Part shown: in pieces, positions 32,717 to 41,761 of the stretch
Layout: each line of letters opens with the position of its first letter
Position numbering within the stretch: the first letter of the stretch is position 1
Assembly: GCA_965116965.1 (NCBI GenBank)
Contig: OZ220743.1
Span: 1,612,001-1,676,000, forward strand
DNA length: 64,000 nucleotides
DNA from: Aldehydirespirator sp965116965
GTDB taxonomy: Bacteria > Actinomycetota > Acidimicrobiia > Acidimicrobiales > Aldehydirespiratoraceae
Reading direction: 5' to 3'
Position numbers and translations under genes: made by a program
Notes under the pieces: model-generated
Told to the model about the DNA's origin: nothing
Seen by the model: only the letters and a program-made list of their open reading frames with translations
Databases searched by the model: none

Positions 32717-33703
32717 GTGAACGGGGTGAACGGCGAGGACCGGACGACCCCCAGGCCGCGGGCGTCCCGCGACCGGAGAGCCTCCCGGCAGCGGCTGCTC
32801 TGGCGCTTCCGGATCCTCCGGCTCGTCCGGCCCACCGGGGTGCCCGATGACGGTCCCGCCGGAGACGAGGGCGCCGTTCGCCGCCGTCTGGGCCCCGCCT
32901 TCTGGCTGGCGGTGGTCTGGCTGCTGGTCATGGCGTTCGTGGCCGTGTTCGCGCCTCTGCTCCCGATCGCGGACCCCACCAAGGTCGCCTACGGCGGTCC
33001 TCGCGAGTCTCCCTCGTTCGACGCCTGGTTCGGGACCGACGCCCTGGGTCGCGACGTGTTCTCCCGCACCGTGTACGGCGCCCGCGTCAGTCTGGCCGTG
33101 GGCGGGTTCGCCATCGTCTTCGGGATGGCCGTCGGGGGCGCCCTGGGGATCGTGGCCGGCTACTTCCGGGGTCGCCTGGACCAGGCGGTGGGATTCCTGT
33201 TCTTCGTGCTGCTGTCGTTCCCGGCCCTGGTGCTGGCCATCCTCATAACCGCCACCCTCGAACGGAGCCTGCTGGTGGTGAGCCTGACCATCGGAATCCT
33301 GTCCGTGGCGCCCGTGGGCCTGCTGGCCCGGGCCTCCACCCTGGTGTACGCCGAGCGTGAGTTCGTGGCCGCCGCCCGGGTGCTCGGCGCCCGCCACGGC
33401 CGGATCATCGTGCGGGAGCTGCTTCCCAACGTGGTCATCCCCATGGGGGCGTTGACCCTGCTCGGGATGGCCATCGCCGTGGTGGCCGAGGGCTCGCTGG
33501 CCTTCCTGGGCCTGTCGGTGGCCGGGGAGGACTCCATCTCGTGGGGCAAGATGATCGTTGACGGCGCCGGCCTGCGCGACCTGCAGAACGCCACCCATGT
33601 GGCGATGTTCCCCGTCGCGGTGATGTTCGTGACCGTGCTGTCGTTGAACTTCGCCGGCGACCGCATACGCCAGTACTTCGATGTGAAGGAGCTGGCCTTC
33701 TGA
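32717..33703 (+). CDS. ABC peptide-type permease, DppC family
   Basis: This 328-residue permease has a basic N-terminal tail (PRASRDRRASRQRL), a first span FWLAVVWLLVMAFVAVFAPL, and a DppC-type motif FGTDALGRDVFSRTVYGAR. The EAA loop EREFVAAARVLGARHGRIIV lies in the second half. The start is uncertain because several GTG codons occur in the short GTGAACGGGGTGA repeats between 32682 and 32735. The stop overlaps the ATG of the first ATPase (TGATG). Confidence 0.85.
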   Translation: MNGVNGEDRTTPRPRASRDRRASRQRLLWRFRILRLVRPTGVPDDGPAGDEGAVRRRLGPAFWLAVVWLLVMAFVAVFAPLLPIADPTKVAYGGPRESPSFDAWFGTDALGRDVFSRTVYGARVSLAVGGFAIVFGMAVGGALGIVAGYFRGRLDQAVGFLFFVLLSFPALVLAILITATLERSLLVVSLTIGILSVAPVGLLARASTLVYAEREFVAAARVLGARHGRIIVRELLPNVVIPMGALTLLGMAIAVVAEGSLAFLGLSVAGEDSISWGKMIVDGAGLRDLQNATHVAMFPVAVMFVTVLSLNFAGDRIRQYFDVKELAF

Positions 33704-34782
33704 TGGCGGATCAGGCCGCGGCCCGTGTCCCGCTGCTGTCGGTGCGTGACCTCCACGTCCGGTTCCCCACCGAGCGGGGCACCGTCAACGCGGTCAACGG
33801 TGTGAGTTTCGACCTCTACGAGGGCAAGACCCTGGCCATCGTGGGCGAGTCCGGCTCGGGCAAGTCGGTCACCGCCAAGACACTGATGAACCTCCTGCCC
33901 CGGACCGCTCAGGTGAGCGGTCAGGTGACCTACGACGGCCAGGACGTGCGGGCCCTGGCGGCGGAGAGGGTCAAGCACTTCTTCGGGGTGCAGATGACGA
34001 TGGTGTTCCAGGACCCGATGACATCGCTCAATCCGGTCAAGAAGGTGGGCGAGCAGATCGCCGAGACCCTTCGCTACCACCTCGGCCGGTCGCGAGGCGA
34101 GGCTCTGGCCGAGGCCGAGGAGCTGCTGAACGTGGTGGGCATTCCCGAGTCGGCACGGCGAGTGTCGCAGTACCCCCACGAGTTGTCGGGCGGTCTGCGC
34201 CAGCGCGTTGTCATCGCCATGGCCCTGGCCTGCCAGCCTCGGCTGCTGATCGCCGACGAGCCCACCACCGCGGTGGACGTGACCGTGCAGAAGCATCTCC
34301 TGGACCTGCTCGACGAGCTGCGCCGCGACCGGGGGATGTCGATGATCCTCATCACCCACGACCTGGGTGTGGCCCACGGCCGGGCCGACGACGTGGCAGT
34401 GATGTACGCGGGCCGGGTGGTGGAGACCGCCGACGCTCGCACGCTCTTCTTCGACATGCGCCATCCCTACACCGAGGCGCTGCTGCGCTCGATACCCCGC
34501 ATCGACGATCCCGTCCATCACCGGCTCGACCCGATCCCGGGACGCCCGCCCGAGCTGATCAACCCGCCCGACGAGTGCGCCTTCGCGCCCCGGTGCATCT
34601 ACGCCCAGAGCGACTGTCTCGGCGGCATCCCCGAGTTGAGCGGGCTGGTAGGACTGCATCGTTTCGCGTGCCTCCATCCGACGGGCACCGAGCGTGGCAT
34701 GGCCGCGATGTCGGCCAACCGGGACGCGGGGGTGACTGCGGCCGGGCTGCCGGTCACCGACAGCGGGGGAGGCAGCGGCTGA
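33703..34782 (+). CDS. ABC peptide-type ATPase, DppD family
   Basis: This 359-residue ATPase has Walker A GESGSGKSVT (about residues 46-55), the signature ELSGGLRQRVVIAMA, Walker B LLIADEPTTAVD and the H-loop ITHDLGVAH. A C-terminal oligopeptide-transporter domain with Cys-containing CAFAPRCIYAQSDC probably binds an iron-sulfur cluster, as in DppD/OppD homologues. Its ATG overlaps the preceding stop. It pairs with the following ATPase to form a heterodimer powering import. Confidence 0.9.
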   Translation: MADQAAARVPLLSVRDLHVRFPTERGTVNAVNGVSFDLYEGKTLAIVGESGSGKSVTAKTLMNLLPRTAQVSGQVTYDGQDVRALAAERVKHFFGVQMTMVFQDPMTSLNPVKKVGEQIAETLRYHLGRSRGEALAEAEELLNVVGIPESARRVSQYPHELSGGLRQRVVIAMALACQPRLLIADEPTTAVDVTVQKHLLDLLDELRRDRGMSMILITHDLGVAHGRADDVAVMYAGRVVETADARTLFFDMRHPYTEALLRSIPRIDDPVHHRLDPIPGRPPELINPPDECAFAPRCIYAQSDCLGGIPELSGLVGLHRFACLHPTGTERGMAAMSANRDAGVTAAGLPVTDSGGGSG

Positions 34783-35789
34783 TGGCCGGCACCGGCCACG
34801 CGCAACTGCGCGGCCGCGACGACGTGCTGCTGCAGGTCAAGGATCTCGTCGTGCAGTTCCCGGCGGGCCGCAAGCGCGTCGTGCACGCCGTGTCGGAGGT
34901 GAGCTTCGACGTCGCCGAGGGCGAGACGCTCGGCATCGTGGGCGAGTCCGGTTGCGGCAAGTCGACGGTGGCCCGGGCCATCATCCGCCTGGTCGACATC
35001 ACCGCCGGCGAGGTGCTCTACGCCGGTCAGGATCTCGCCGGCCTCGAGGGCGAGGACCTTCGCAGGGTCCGGCCGCAGGTGCAGATGATCTTCCAGGACC
35101 CGATCTCCTCGCTCAACCCCCGCCGCCGGGTCCGCGATGTGATAGCCGAGGGTTTGGCTGTGTGGGGCGACGACATCGGGTCGTGGAGCCGTGACCGCAT
35201 AGACGAGTTGATGGACGCGGTCGGGGTGGAGGCGAAGTACGGGGCCCGGCGCCCGCACGAGTTCTCCGGCGGCCAATGCCAGCGCATCGGCATCGCCAGG
35301 GCGTTGGCGCTCGACCCCAAGGTGCTGATCTGCGACGAGCCGGTGTCGGCGCTCGACGTGTCCATCCAGGCCCAGATCCTGAACCTTCTCCAGGACATGA
35401 AGCGTCGCTACGGCCTGACCGTGCTGTTCATCTCCCACGACCTGTCGGTGGTGAAGAACGTCAGCGACCGGATCGTGGTCATGTACCTGGGCAAGGTGTG
35501 CGAGATCGGCAGCACCGCCGAGATCTACTCCCACCCCGCCCATCCCTACACCCGGGCGCTGCTGGCCTCCATTCCCGAGCCTGCGCCGACCGTGGACGTG
35601 AGCGAGGGCGACATCGGCGACGAGCTGCCGTCGGCGACCGATCCCCCCAGCGGCTGCCGGTTCCATACGCGGTGCCCGCGGGCGACCGACGTCTGCGGCG
35701 AGGTCGAGCCGGTCAGCGAGCAGGTCGGCGACGCGGACCACTACGTCGCCTGCCACCACCCCGTCGCGGTAGAACTCAGCCCCCGCTGA
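34782..35789 (+). CDS. ABC peptide-type ATPase, DppF family
   Basis: This 335-residue ATPase has Walker A GESGCGKSTVA, signature EFSGGQCQRIGIARAL, Walker B VLICDEPVSALDVS, H-loop ISHDLSVVK and a C-terminal cluster-type CRFHTRCPRATDVC. ATG 34782 is selected because it overlaps the preceding stop (TGATG) and gives the usual family length. It ends the operon. A hairpin doublet at 35812-35929 follows and separates it from the convergent reductase gene. Confidence 0.9.
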   Translation: MAGTGHAQLRGRDDVLLQVKDLVVQFPAGRKRVVHAVSEVSFDVAEGETLGIVGESGCGKSTVARAIIRLVDITAGEVLYAGQDLAGLEGEDLRRVRPQVQMIFQDPISSLNPRRRVRDVIAEGLAVWGDDIGSWSRDRIDELMDAVGVEAKYGARRPHEFSGGQCQRIGIARALALDPKVLICDEPVSALDVSIQAQILNLLQDMKRRYGLTVLFISHDLSVVKNVSDRIVVMYLGKVCEIGSTAEIYSHPAHPYTRALLASIPEPAPTVDVSEGDIGDELPSATDPPSGCRFHTRCPRATDVCGEVEPVSEQVGDADHYVACHHPVAVELSPR

Positions 35790-35811
35790 CCGCTCCCCGT
35801 CCCCCACAACC

Positions 35812-35929
35812 CGATTTCTCGGGTGTGTTTTGCGCGTTGGGCGCGTACAAGTCCACCGAGATTCTTCGGGTCGATTTCTCGGGTGTGTTATGCGCGTTGG
35901 GTGCGTACAAATCTCCCGAGATTTCTCGG
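35812..35929. repeat. doublet of 59-base repeats between convergent genes
   Basis: Two units (35812-35870 and 35872-35929, 60-base period) share CGATTTCTCGGGTGTGTT, TGCGCGTTGGG and GCGTACAA, and end in an ATTTCTCGG/ATTCTTCGG motif. The doublet lies between the end of the ABC operon and the end of the reductase gene. Confidence 0.85.
35916..35929. terminator. hairpin between convergent genes
   Basis: CCGAGATTTCTCGG forms a perfect six-base-pair stem with a two-base centre. It is the last part of the repeat doublet and nine bases from the reductase stop. It could terminate transcription from either side, although there is no T-tract and actinobacterial hairpins of this kind are often weak. Confidence 0.4.
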
Positions 35930-35937
35930 CGGGTGGT

Positions 35938-37770
35938 CTAGGTGGCGCACTCCGAGGCGCCTGTCTCCACGGTGTAGGGGCCGGTCTCGTCGAAGTCGAC
36001 GTAGAACGATGGGTCGTCCTCGTAGGCGGGGAACTGGTCGAGGTCCTTGAGGCTCTCGGCTACGGCGCGGGCGCCGCCGGCGCGCTCCATCCAGTCCCGG
36101 AAGCCCTCCGAGGCCTGGCGCTCGTCGACGAAGCGCCGGATCACCCGGGCGGTGGCTTCGGGGGCGTTGCGGGCGGGGAGGCGCAGGGCCTTGTCGCCGA
36201 AGTGCATCTGCTGCCGGCCGACGTAGCCGCCGAGAAGCATCTGGTAGCCGGGGGCGCTGCGGCCGTGGGCCCGTCTCTCCGCCCCGAAGAAGCCGATGTC
36301 CGAAGCGTGGTGCTGTCCGCAGGAGTTGGGGCACCCGGAGATGTTGATGCGGATGCCGCCCACATCGGCCAGCCCCTCCTCCTCGAGGCGCTCGCCGATG
36401 GCGTCGCCCAGGCCGCGACTCTGGGTGACGGCCAGGTTGCAGGTGTCCGACCCGGGGCAGGCCACCACGTCGCGGGCCAGCTCCGCGCCCGGGCGGGCCA
36501 TGCCGATGGAGTCCAGGCGGTCGTAGACGGTGGCCAGGTCGTCGGGGTGCAGGCCCCGGAACACCACGTTCTGGCGGTTGGTCAGTCGCACGTCGGCGCC
36601 GAGCTCGCGCTGCAGCCCGGCCAGGGCCCGGAACTGGTCGCCGGTGATGTCACCGAGGTGAGCCTGCGCGTAGACGGAGACCGTGCCGTCGCGCACGCCC
36701 CGGACCACGTTGACCCGTTCCCACCGTTCGTAGGCGGAGCCCGTGCCGATGGTGACCGGCGTGCCGTGGCCCACCGCGGTGACGGTGGCGGGGTCGTCGT
36801 CGGCACCGGCCGGGTCGTCGCCGTCGATCTGCACCTCGGCGGGGATCCCGCCCGGCCAGGAGGTCGACGCCACCAGGAACTTGCGCTGGGTCAGCACCCG
36901 GCGCTGGACCTCCTCGAAGCCGAGCGTGTCCACCAGCCACTTCATGCGGGCCCGCAGCTTGTTGTCGCGGTTGCCGGCCTGGTCGAACACCCTCAAGCAG
37001 GCCTCGATGGTGGGCAGCAGCTCCTCGCGAGGGGTGAAGTCCTCGAGGGCCAGAGCCGGGTGCGGTGTCGTGCCCAACCCGCCGGCGATGAACACCCGGA
37101 AGCCGCGCTCGACCGTGCCGTCGTCGGTGCGGCGGGCCACGCCGATCACGCCCACGTCGTTGAACATGGCCTGGCCGCAGTCGGTGTCGCAGCCCGAGAA
37201 GTTGATCTTGAACTTGCGGGGCAGCCGCTGGCTGATCGGGTTGCGGACGAAGTGCCGGTAGGTGGCCTCGGCCCAGGGCGTGACGTCGAGCTCCTCGTGG
37301 GGGCAGGCGCCGGCCAGGTGGCAGCCCTGGACGTTGCGGACGGTGTCGCCGCAGGCCTCCCGGGTGGTGAGCCCGACCGCGGCCAGATGCTCGAGAACCT
37401 CGGGGATCTGGTCGAGCTGCACGAAGTGGAACTGGATGTTCTGCCGGGTGGTGATGTGGCCCCAGCCCCGGCTGTAGGCGTCGACCAGCCAGCCGATCAT
37501 CTCGAGCTGCTCGGGCCGGATGGACCCGTAGGGCACCTTCACCCGGACCATCTGGTTGGTGCCGCCCTGGCGCTGCCCGTAGATGCCGTTGGTGAGCCGG
37601 TAGACCCGGAACACCTCGTCGCTCAGTTCCCCGGCCTCAAAGCGCGCGTACTGCTGCCTGTACTTGTCGACGTCGGCCCGTATGGCCGGATCGATCGGGC
37701 CGCCGGCGGGGGGCGGTCCCGGCGTCGTGGGCGTGTCGAGCGGGGCGATGCGGGGTTCGAGCAGGGTCAT
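35938..37770 (-). CDS. siroheme [4Fe-4S] sulfite/nitrite reductase
   Basis: This 610-residue ferredoxin-type reductase carries out six-electron reduction of sulfite to sulfide or nitrite to ammonia. The N-terminal half has VDAYSRGWGHITTRQNIQFH and EACGDTVRNVQGC. Cluster and siroheme ligands are CPGSDTC (about residues 437-443) and GCPNSCGQHH (about 479-488), in the required C-x5-C and C-x3-C pattern. ATG 37770 follows a good Shine-Dalgarno sequence (CAGGAGCC). Its position after two siroheme-synthesis genes fits. NirA and SirA types cannot be separated by eye, but a sulfite role is favoured by the metY gene and the absence of nitrate genes. Confidence 0.85.
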   Translation of the reverse strand: MTLLEPRIAPLDTPTTPGPPPAGGPIDPAIRADVDKYRQQYARFEAGELSDEVFRVYRLTNGIYGQRQGGTNQMVRVKVPYGSIRPEQLEMIGWLVDAYSRGWGHITTRQNIQFHFVQLDQIPEVLEHLAAVGLTTREACGDTVRNVQGCHLAGACPHEELDVTPWAEATYRHFVRNPISQRLPRKFKINFSGCDTDCGQAMFNDVGVIGVARRTDDGTVERGFRVFIAGGLGTTPHPALALEDFTPREELLPTIEACLRVFDQAGNRDNKLRARMKWLVDTLGFEEVQRRVLTQRKFLVASTSWPGGIPAEVQIDGDDPAGADDDPATVTAVGHGTPVTIGTGSAYERWERVNVVRGVRDGTVSVYAQAHLGDITGDQFRALAGLQRELGADVRLTNRQNVVFRGLHPDDLATVYDRLDSIGMARPGAELARDVVACPGSDTCNLAVTQSRGLGDAIGERLEEEGLADVGGIRINISGCPNSCGQHHASDIGFFGAERRAHGRSAPGYQMLLGGYVGRQQMHFGDKALRLPARNAPEATARVIRRFVDERQASEGFRDWMERAGGARAVAESLKDLDQFPAYEDDPSFYVDFDETGPYTVETGASECAT

Positions 37771-37819
37771 GGCACGGCTCCTGGAGATGTCAGAGCGTTC
37801 GAGCGGACGGGCGGATGCA

Positions 37820-38674
37820 TCACGGTCTTGCGTCGGCGCATACAGCCTCCCGCTCTTGTTCGCTGCGCTCACGGGCCGCTCGGGCCACGGCCGCGCTCAG
37901 CGCTGTCGGAAGCCCTCGAGAACCGCGGCTGATCCGCTCGGCCTCTGGGGCGCTCAGTTCGGAGAGGGCGAGAACGTCGGCGGCTGCGACCGCTCCCACG
38001 ACGATGGTGGCTGGGCTGGCCACCCGGAGGTGCCGCAGGCCGGCCAGATCGGTGCGGTCGATTCTCTGGCGTGCGGTCGTGGCTGCGCTGATGACCGCCA
38101 CCGGCGTGCTCGAAGCCATGCCGCCGGCCCGCAAGCGGTCGGCGATCCGGGTGGTGCGGGCCGCTCCCATCAGGATCACCAGCGTCGTGCCGGCCTGGGC
38201 CAGGGCGTCCCAGTTGAGCCACCGGTCGGACGACGGGTCCTGGTGGGCCGTGACCACGGTGAAACCGCTGGAGACGCCGCGAAGGGTGACCGGGACGCCG
38301 GCCGCGGCCGGCGCGGCCACCGCCGACGTGACCCCGGGGACGACCTCGACGGCGACACCGGCCGCCCGCAGCGCCGAGGCCTCCTCGCCGCCCCGCCCGA
38401 AGACGAACGGGTCGCCGCCCTTGAGCCGCACGACGTGCTCGAAGCGGCGGCCGCGGTCGATGAGGATGGCGTTGATCTCATCTTGGGACGGGCTCACCAC
38501 TCCCGACGTCTTGCCGACATCGATGCGCTCGGCCCACGGTGGTGCGAGGTCGACGACGGCAGGATCGACGAGCCGGTCGTGGACGACCACGTCGGCCTGG
38601 CGGATCAGGTTGACGGCTCGGACCGTCAACAGGTCCGGGTCGCCGGGTCCCGCGCCCACGAGGTGCACGGTCAC
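37820..38674 (-). CDS. cobA: uroporphyrinogen-III C-methyltransferase
   Basis: This 284-residue SAM-dependent enzyme makes precorrin-2 from uroporphyrinogen III. Motifs are HLVGAGPGDPDLLTVRA (residues 4-20), VVHDRLV, VRLKGGDPFVFGRGGEE (about 92-108), VPGVTSAVAAPAAAGVPVT and VILMG. It overlaps the upstream dehydrogenase gene by four bases. The last 40 or so residues (EAERISRGS... to ARAARERSEQEREA) are encoded by a copy of the dispersed repeat that ran into the gene's 3' end, so this tail is an add-on not expected in other CobA proteins. Confidence 0.9.
   Translation of the reverse strand: MTVHLVGAGPGDPDLLTVRAVNLIRQADVVVHDRLVDPAVVDLAPPWAERIDVGKTSGVVSPSQDEINAILIDRGRRFEHVVRLKGGDPFVFGRGGEEASALRAAGVAVEVVPGVTSAVAAPAAAGVPVTLRGVSSGFTVVTAHQDPSSDRWLNWDALAQAGTTLVILMGAARTTRIADRLRAGGMASSTPVAVISAATTARQRIDRTDLAGLRHLRVASPATIVVGAVAAADVLALSELSAPEAERISRGSRGLPTALSAAVARAARERSEQEREAVCADARP
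37849..37947 (-). repeat. dispersed repeat inside the 3' end of cobA, reverse orientation
   Basis: In reverse the copy runs from AGAGGCCGAGCGGATC to CAGCGAACAAGAGCGGGA. It lies within the cobA reading frame and encodes its C-terminal tail. The arms CCCGAGCGGCCCGTGAGCGC are identical to the copies at 57730 and 60056. Confidence 0.8.
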
Positions 38675-39336
38675 GACGCCAACGCCTCCGCCGGTGCGGT
38701 CTCGGGCGTGTCGAGGGCGAGGTGGCGGCGAAGAAGGGACTGGGCCTCGCTGATGCGGCCGACCCTGACGAGTTCGAGCAGTCCGTCGCCGAGGGCGGTA
38801 TCCCAGCCGGTCACCTCGGAGGTGCCGAATCGGGCCTTGGCTTCGGCTCGGGTCTCGGACAGCAGTTCGAGCAGGGCCGCATAGCCGGAGTCGATCTCAC
38901 GCTCGATCCGCTGCCGGAGCCAGCGGGCCAGGGCAGGACTGCGTCCGCCGCTGGACACCGCCACCTGCAGGTCGCCGCGCCGGGCCACCGACGGCAGCGT
39001 GAACGTGCAGTTGGCCGGATCGTCCGCAGAGTTGACGAAGACGTTGGCGGCCTCGCAGTCGCGGGCAACCAGCGAGTTCACCGCGGGATTGTTCGTAGCG
39101 GTGACGATGAGACGGTACGAGCCCGCCTCCCCACGGAGGTATCCGCGCGGTTGCCAGGTGACCTCGGGGTGCTGGGCGATGGCGTCGACCGCGGCCGGCG
39201 CGACCACGGTCACGGCGGCTCCGGCTCGAAGCAGGGCCTCAACCTTGCGGGCCGCGACCGGACCGCCGCCGACCACCAGGACGCGCTGTCCCGAGAGGCA
39301 GAGGTTCACCGGGTAGGGGACTGGAGTGTTGGACAT
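38671..39336 (-). CDS. precorrin-2 dehydrogenase / siroheme synthase N-terminal domain type
   Basis: This 221-residue Met8/CysG-N-like protein oxidises precorrin-2 to sirohydrochlorin using NAD and may insert iron. It has VNLCLSGQRVLVVGGGPVAA (about residues 9-28, NAD-binding), ARKVEALLRAGAAVTVVAP, VNSADDPANCTFTLPSVARR and a helical C-terminal domain. ATG 39336 is chosen because TATCGT lies six bases upstream; a frame extension to 39429 lacks family similarity. It heads the siroheme operon, and the inverted repeat just upstream probably controls it. Confidence 0.85.
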   Translation of the reverse strand: MSNTPVPYPVNLCLSGQRVLVVGGGPVAARKVEALLRAGAAVTVVAPAAVDAIAQHPEVTWQPRGYLRGEAGSYRLIVTATNNPAVNSLVARDCEAANVFVNSADDPANCTFTLPSVARRGDLQVAVSSGGRSPALARWLRQRIEREIDSGYAALLELLSETRAEAKARFGTSEVTGWDTALGDGLLELVRVGRISEAQSLLRRHLALDTPETAPAEALAS

Positions 39337-39347
39337 CCGAATACGAT

Positions 39348-39372
39348 AATTCCGATAAGATAAGTCGGGATT
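39348..39372. promoter_or_regulatory. candidate operator of the siroheme/sulfite reductase operon
   Basis: An inverted repeat AATTCCGA (39348-39355), nine bases, TCGGGATT (39365-39372), with seven of eight positions paired. It sits 12 bases upstream of the first gene's start and just upstream of its TATCGT box. The AT-rich dyad resembles operators of Rrf2-family sulfur or iron-sulfur regulators, but the regulator is not in the window and the assignment is a guess. Confidence 0.45.
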
Positions 39373-39454
39373 AGCGAGGGTAGCTCGCTCGCAGGCGCGA
39401 TACAACACAAACCTGATCAGAATTGTCATATTTATGCGGCTGAGCTGAGGGCCG

Positions 39455-39808
39455 TCAGCTGTGGCTGTCAGCCGGCACCTGATGCGAAGCTCGGCGGGCG
39501 GACCGGGCGATGCGCCACATGATGAACCCGACGGCCACGGCCACAGCGCCCAGGGTGGCGAACTGGAGGCTCCCGCCCCGATCGCCGGCGTGCTGGGGCT
39601 CGGGTCCGGGATCGGGCGAGCCGATGATCCGGTCGGCGCCCTCCGGCACCTCGTACACGGGTCTCAAGTCGCCGCCCGTATCCGCCGGGAGGGGCTCATC
39701 GTCGTCCTCGTGGGCCCAGACGCCGACTGGAGCGCCGAGCAGCAGCGCGGCGGTGGCGATCACCAGCAGCACGCTACGGCTTCCCACCCAGCGTATTGCG
39801 ATCTTCAC
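39455..39808 (-). CDS. small membrane protein with signal peptide and C-terminal anchor
   Basis: This 117-residue protein has an N-terminal signal-like segment (RSVLLVIATAALLLGAPVGV, cleavage likely at VWA-HED). A negatively charged, Pro/Gly-rich extracytoplasmic stretch (HEDDDEPLPADTGGD, GSPDPGPEPQHAGD) follows, then a C-terminal span LQFATLGAVAVAVGFIMW and a basic tail. The GTG overlaps the stop of the SDR gene (GTGA), so they are co-translated. The function is unknown, and the pairing with a cytoplasmic SDR is unexplained. Confidence 0.6.
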   Translation of the reverse strand: MKIAIRWVGSRSVLLVIATAALLLGAPVGVWAHEDDDEPLPADTGGDLRPVYEVPEGADRIIGSPDPGPEPQHAGDRGGSLQFATLGAVAVAVGFIMWRIARSARRASHQVPADSHS

Positions 39809-40611
39809 GACTCCGGCCCCGGCCGGAATCGGGCCACCTCGCCGGTTGAGACGGTCAGGTAGGACGGCGCCTCGCCGCCGCCGTGCACCGGCACCGACGC
39901 GCCTGACATGAACGACGCCAAAGGCGAGGCGCAGAACAGCACGACGTCGGCGATCTCGTCCGGGTTCCCGAGCCGGCCGAGGGCGAGGGTCCCCCCCACG
40001 GCTTCGATGCCGGCCTCGTCGCCGTAGTAGAGGTGGGCCTGCTCGGTGCGAAGCAGCCCGACCATGACGCTGAGCACCCGGATCGACGGACCCCACTCGT
40101 GGGCCAGCGTCTGGGTGAGGCTGTCGAGCCCGGCCTTGGCCGCCCCGTAGGCCGCTCCAGCGGGGGTGGGGCGGATGCCGGACACCGACGAGATGTTGAT
40201 GACCACCCCGCCGCCGTCCTGGGCGCTCATCACCGGGTACACCGCCTGGGAGAAGGTCAGCGGGGCCAGCAGGTTGAGGGCTATCACCTTCTCGTTGAAC
40301 CGGGGCGACACGGTGGCCGTCTCGGCGGGAGGAGCGCCGCCGGCATTGTTGACCAGCACGTCGATCCGCCCGGTCAGCCGGACCGCCTCGGCTACCACAG
40401 CCCCGATCTGGTCGGGATCGCGAACATCGGCCGCCACGAAGGCTGCTTCCCTCCGGTCGGCCGCTATGGGCTCCTCCGGCTCGCGGCGGGCGCACGCGAT
40501 CACTTCGGCGCCTTGCTCCAGGAACCTGGTGGCGATCACCCTGCCGAGGCCCATCGTGGCACCGGTCACGATCACGGTCCGGCCGGTCATGTCGAGAGGA
40601 TTGTCGGGCAC
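39805..40611 (-). CDS. SDR-family oxidoreductase linked to ipdAB
   Basis: This 268-residue SDR has TVIVTGATMGLGRVIATRFL (about residues 11-30), NNAGGAPPAETATVSPRF, INISSVSGIRPTPAG, the catalytic YGAAKAGLDSL and a C-terminal FMSGASVPVHGGGE. GTG 40611 is preferred, with GGGGAG upstream; ATG 40590 is the alternative. It is transcribed divergently from ipdA across a repeat doublet. The pair context suggests a steroid CD-ring or side-chain hydroxyacyl-CoA dehydrogenase (Rv3549c-like), but this is inference. Confidence 0.75.
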   Translation of the reverse strand: MPDNPLDMTGRTVIVTGATMGLGRVIATRFLEQGAEVIACARREPEEPIAADRREAAFVAADVRDPDQIGAVVAEAVRLTGRIDVLVNNAGGAPPAETATVSPRFNEKVIALNLLAPLTFSQAVYPVMSAQDGGGVVINISSVSGIRPTPAGAAYGAAKAGLDSLTQTLAHEWGPSIRVLSVMVGLLRTEQAHLYYGDEAGIEAVGGTLALGRLGNPDEIADVVLFCASPLASFMSGASVPVHGGGEAPSYLTVSTGEVARFRPGPES

Positions 40612-40675
40612 GCGGCGCTCCCCGGATCGGCGGGCCCTCCAGGCCCAGCCCTGCCTTGAAGCTATCTCCCCAAGC

Positions 40676-40794
40676 GAATTGGCAGCGGGGAGTGCCCGTT
40701 TGGGCGTCCTGGGCTGCCAGTTCGCGGGTGGGGTTGGGCGGAGTTGGGAATTGGCAGCGTTGTGCGCGGTATGCGTGCATCCTGCTGCCAATTC
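40676..40794. repeat. doublet of hairpin repeats (GAATTGGCAGC family), second locus
   Basis: Unit 1 (40676-40723) has arms GAATTGGCAGC / GCTGCCAGTTC and unit 2 (40748-40794) has perfect arms GAATTGGCAGC / GCTGCCAATTC, with a 72-base period. Unit 1 shares the loop motif TGGGCGTCCTGGG with the doublet at 12760-12879. The doublet occupies the divergent promoter region between the SDR and ipdA, so it cannot be only a terminator. Confidence 0.85.
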
Positions 40795-40842
40795 GGTCGG
40801 CCGGTGGTAGCGCAACCGGCTTGGACGCTCTACCGTCGGGCG

Positions 40843-41718
<876 letters not shown>

Positions 41719-41761
41719 GCGAGCGTGCCTCTGGCTGGGGACCCGGATCGGGGGAGGCCCG

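Noticed and set aside
32683..32740. Structured regulatory element made of repeated GTGAACGGGGTGA between the two permease genes
   Set aside because: The repeats are short and imperfect and lie where the start of the second permease is ambiguous. I cannot separate function from simple slippage.
35830..37932. 700-codon plus-strand frame
   Set aside because: Antisense shadow of the sulfite/nitrite reductase gene; Val/Gly/Ala/His-rich with no motifs.
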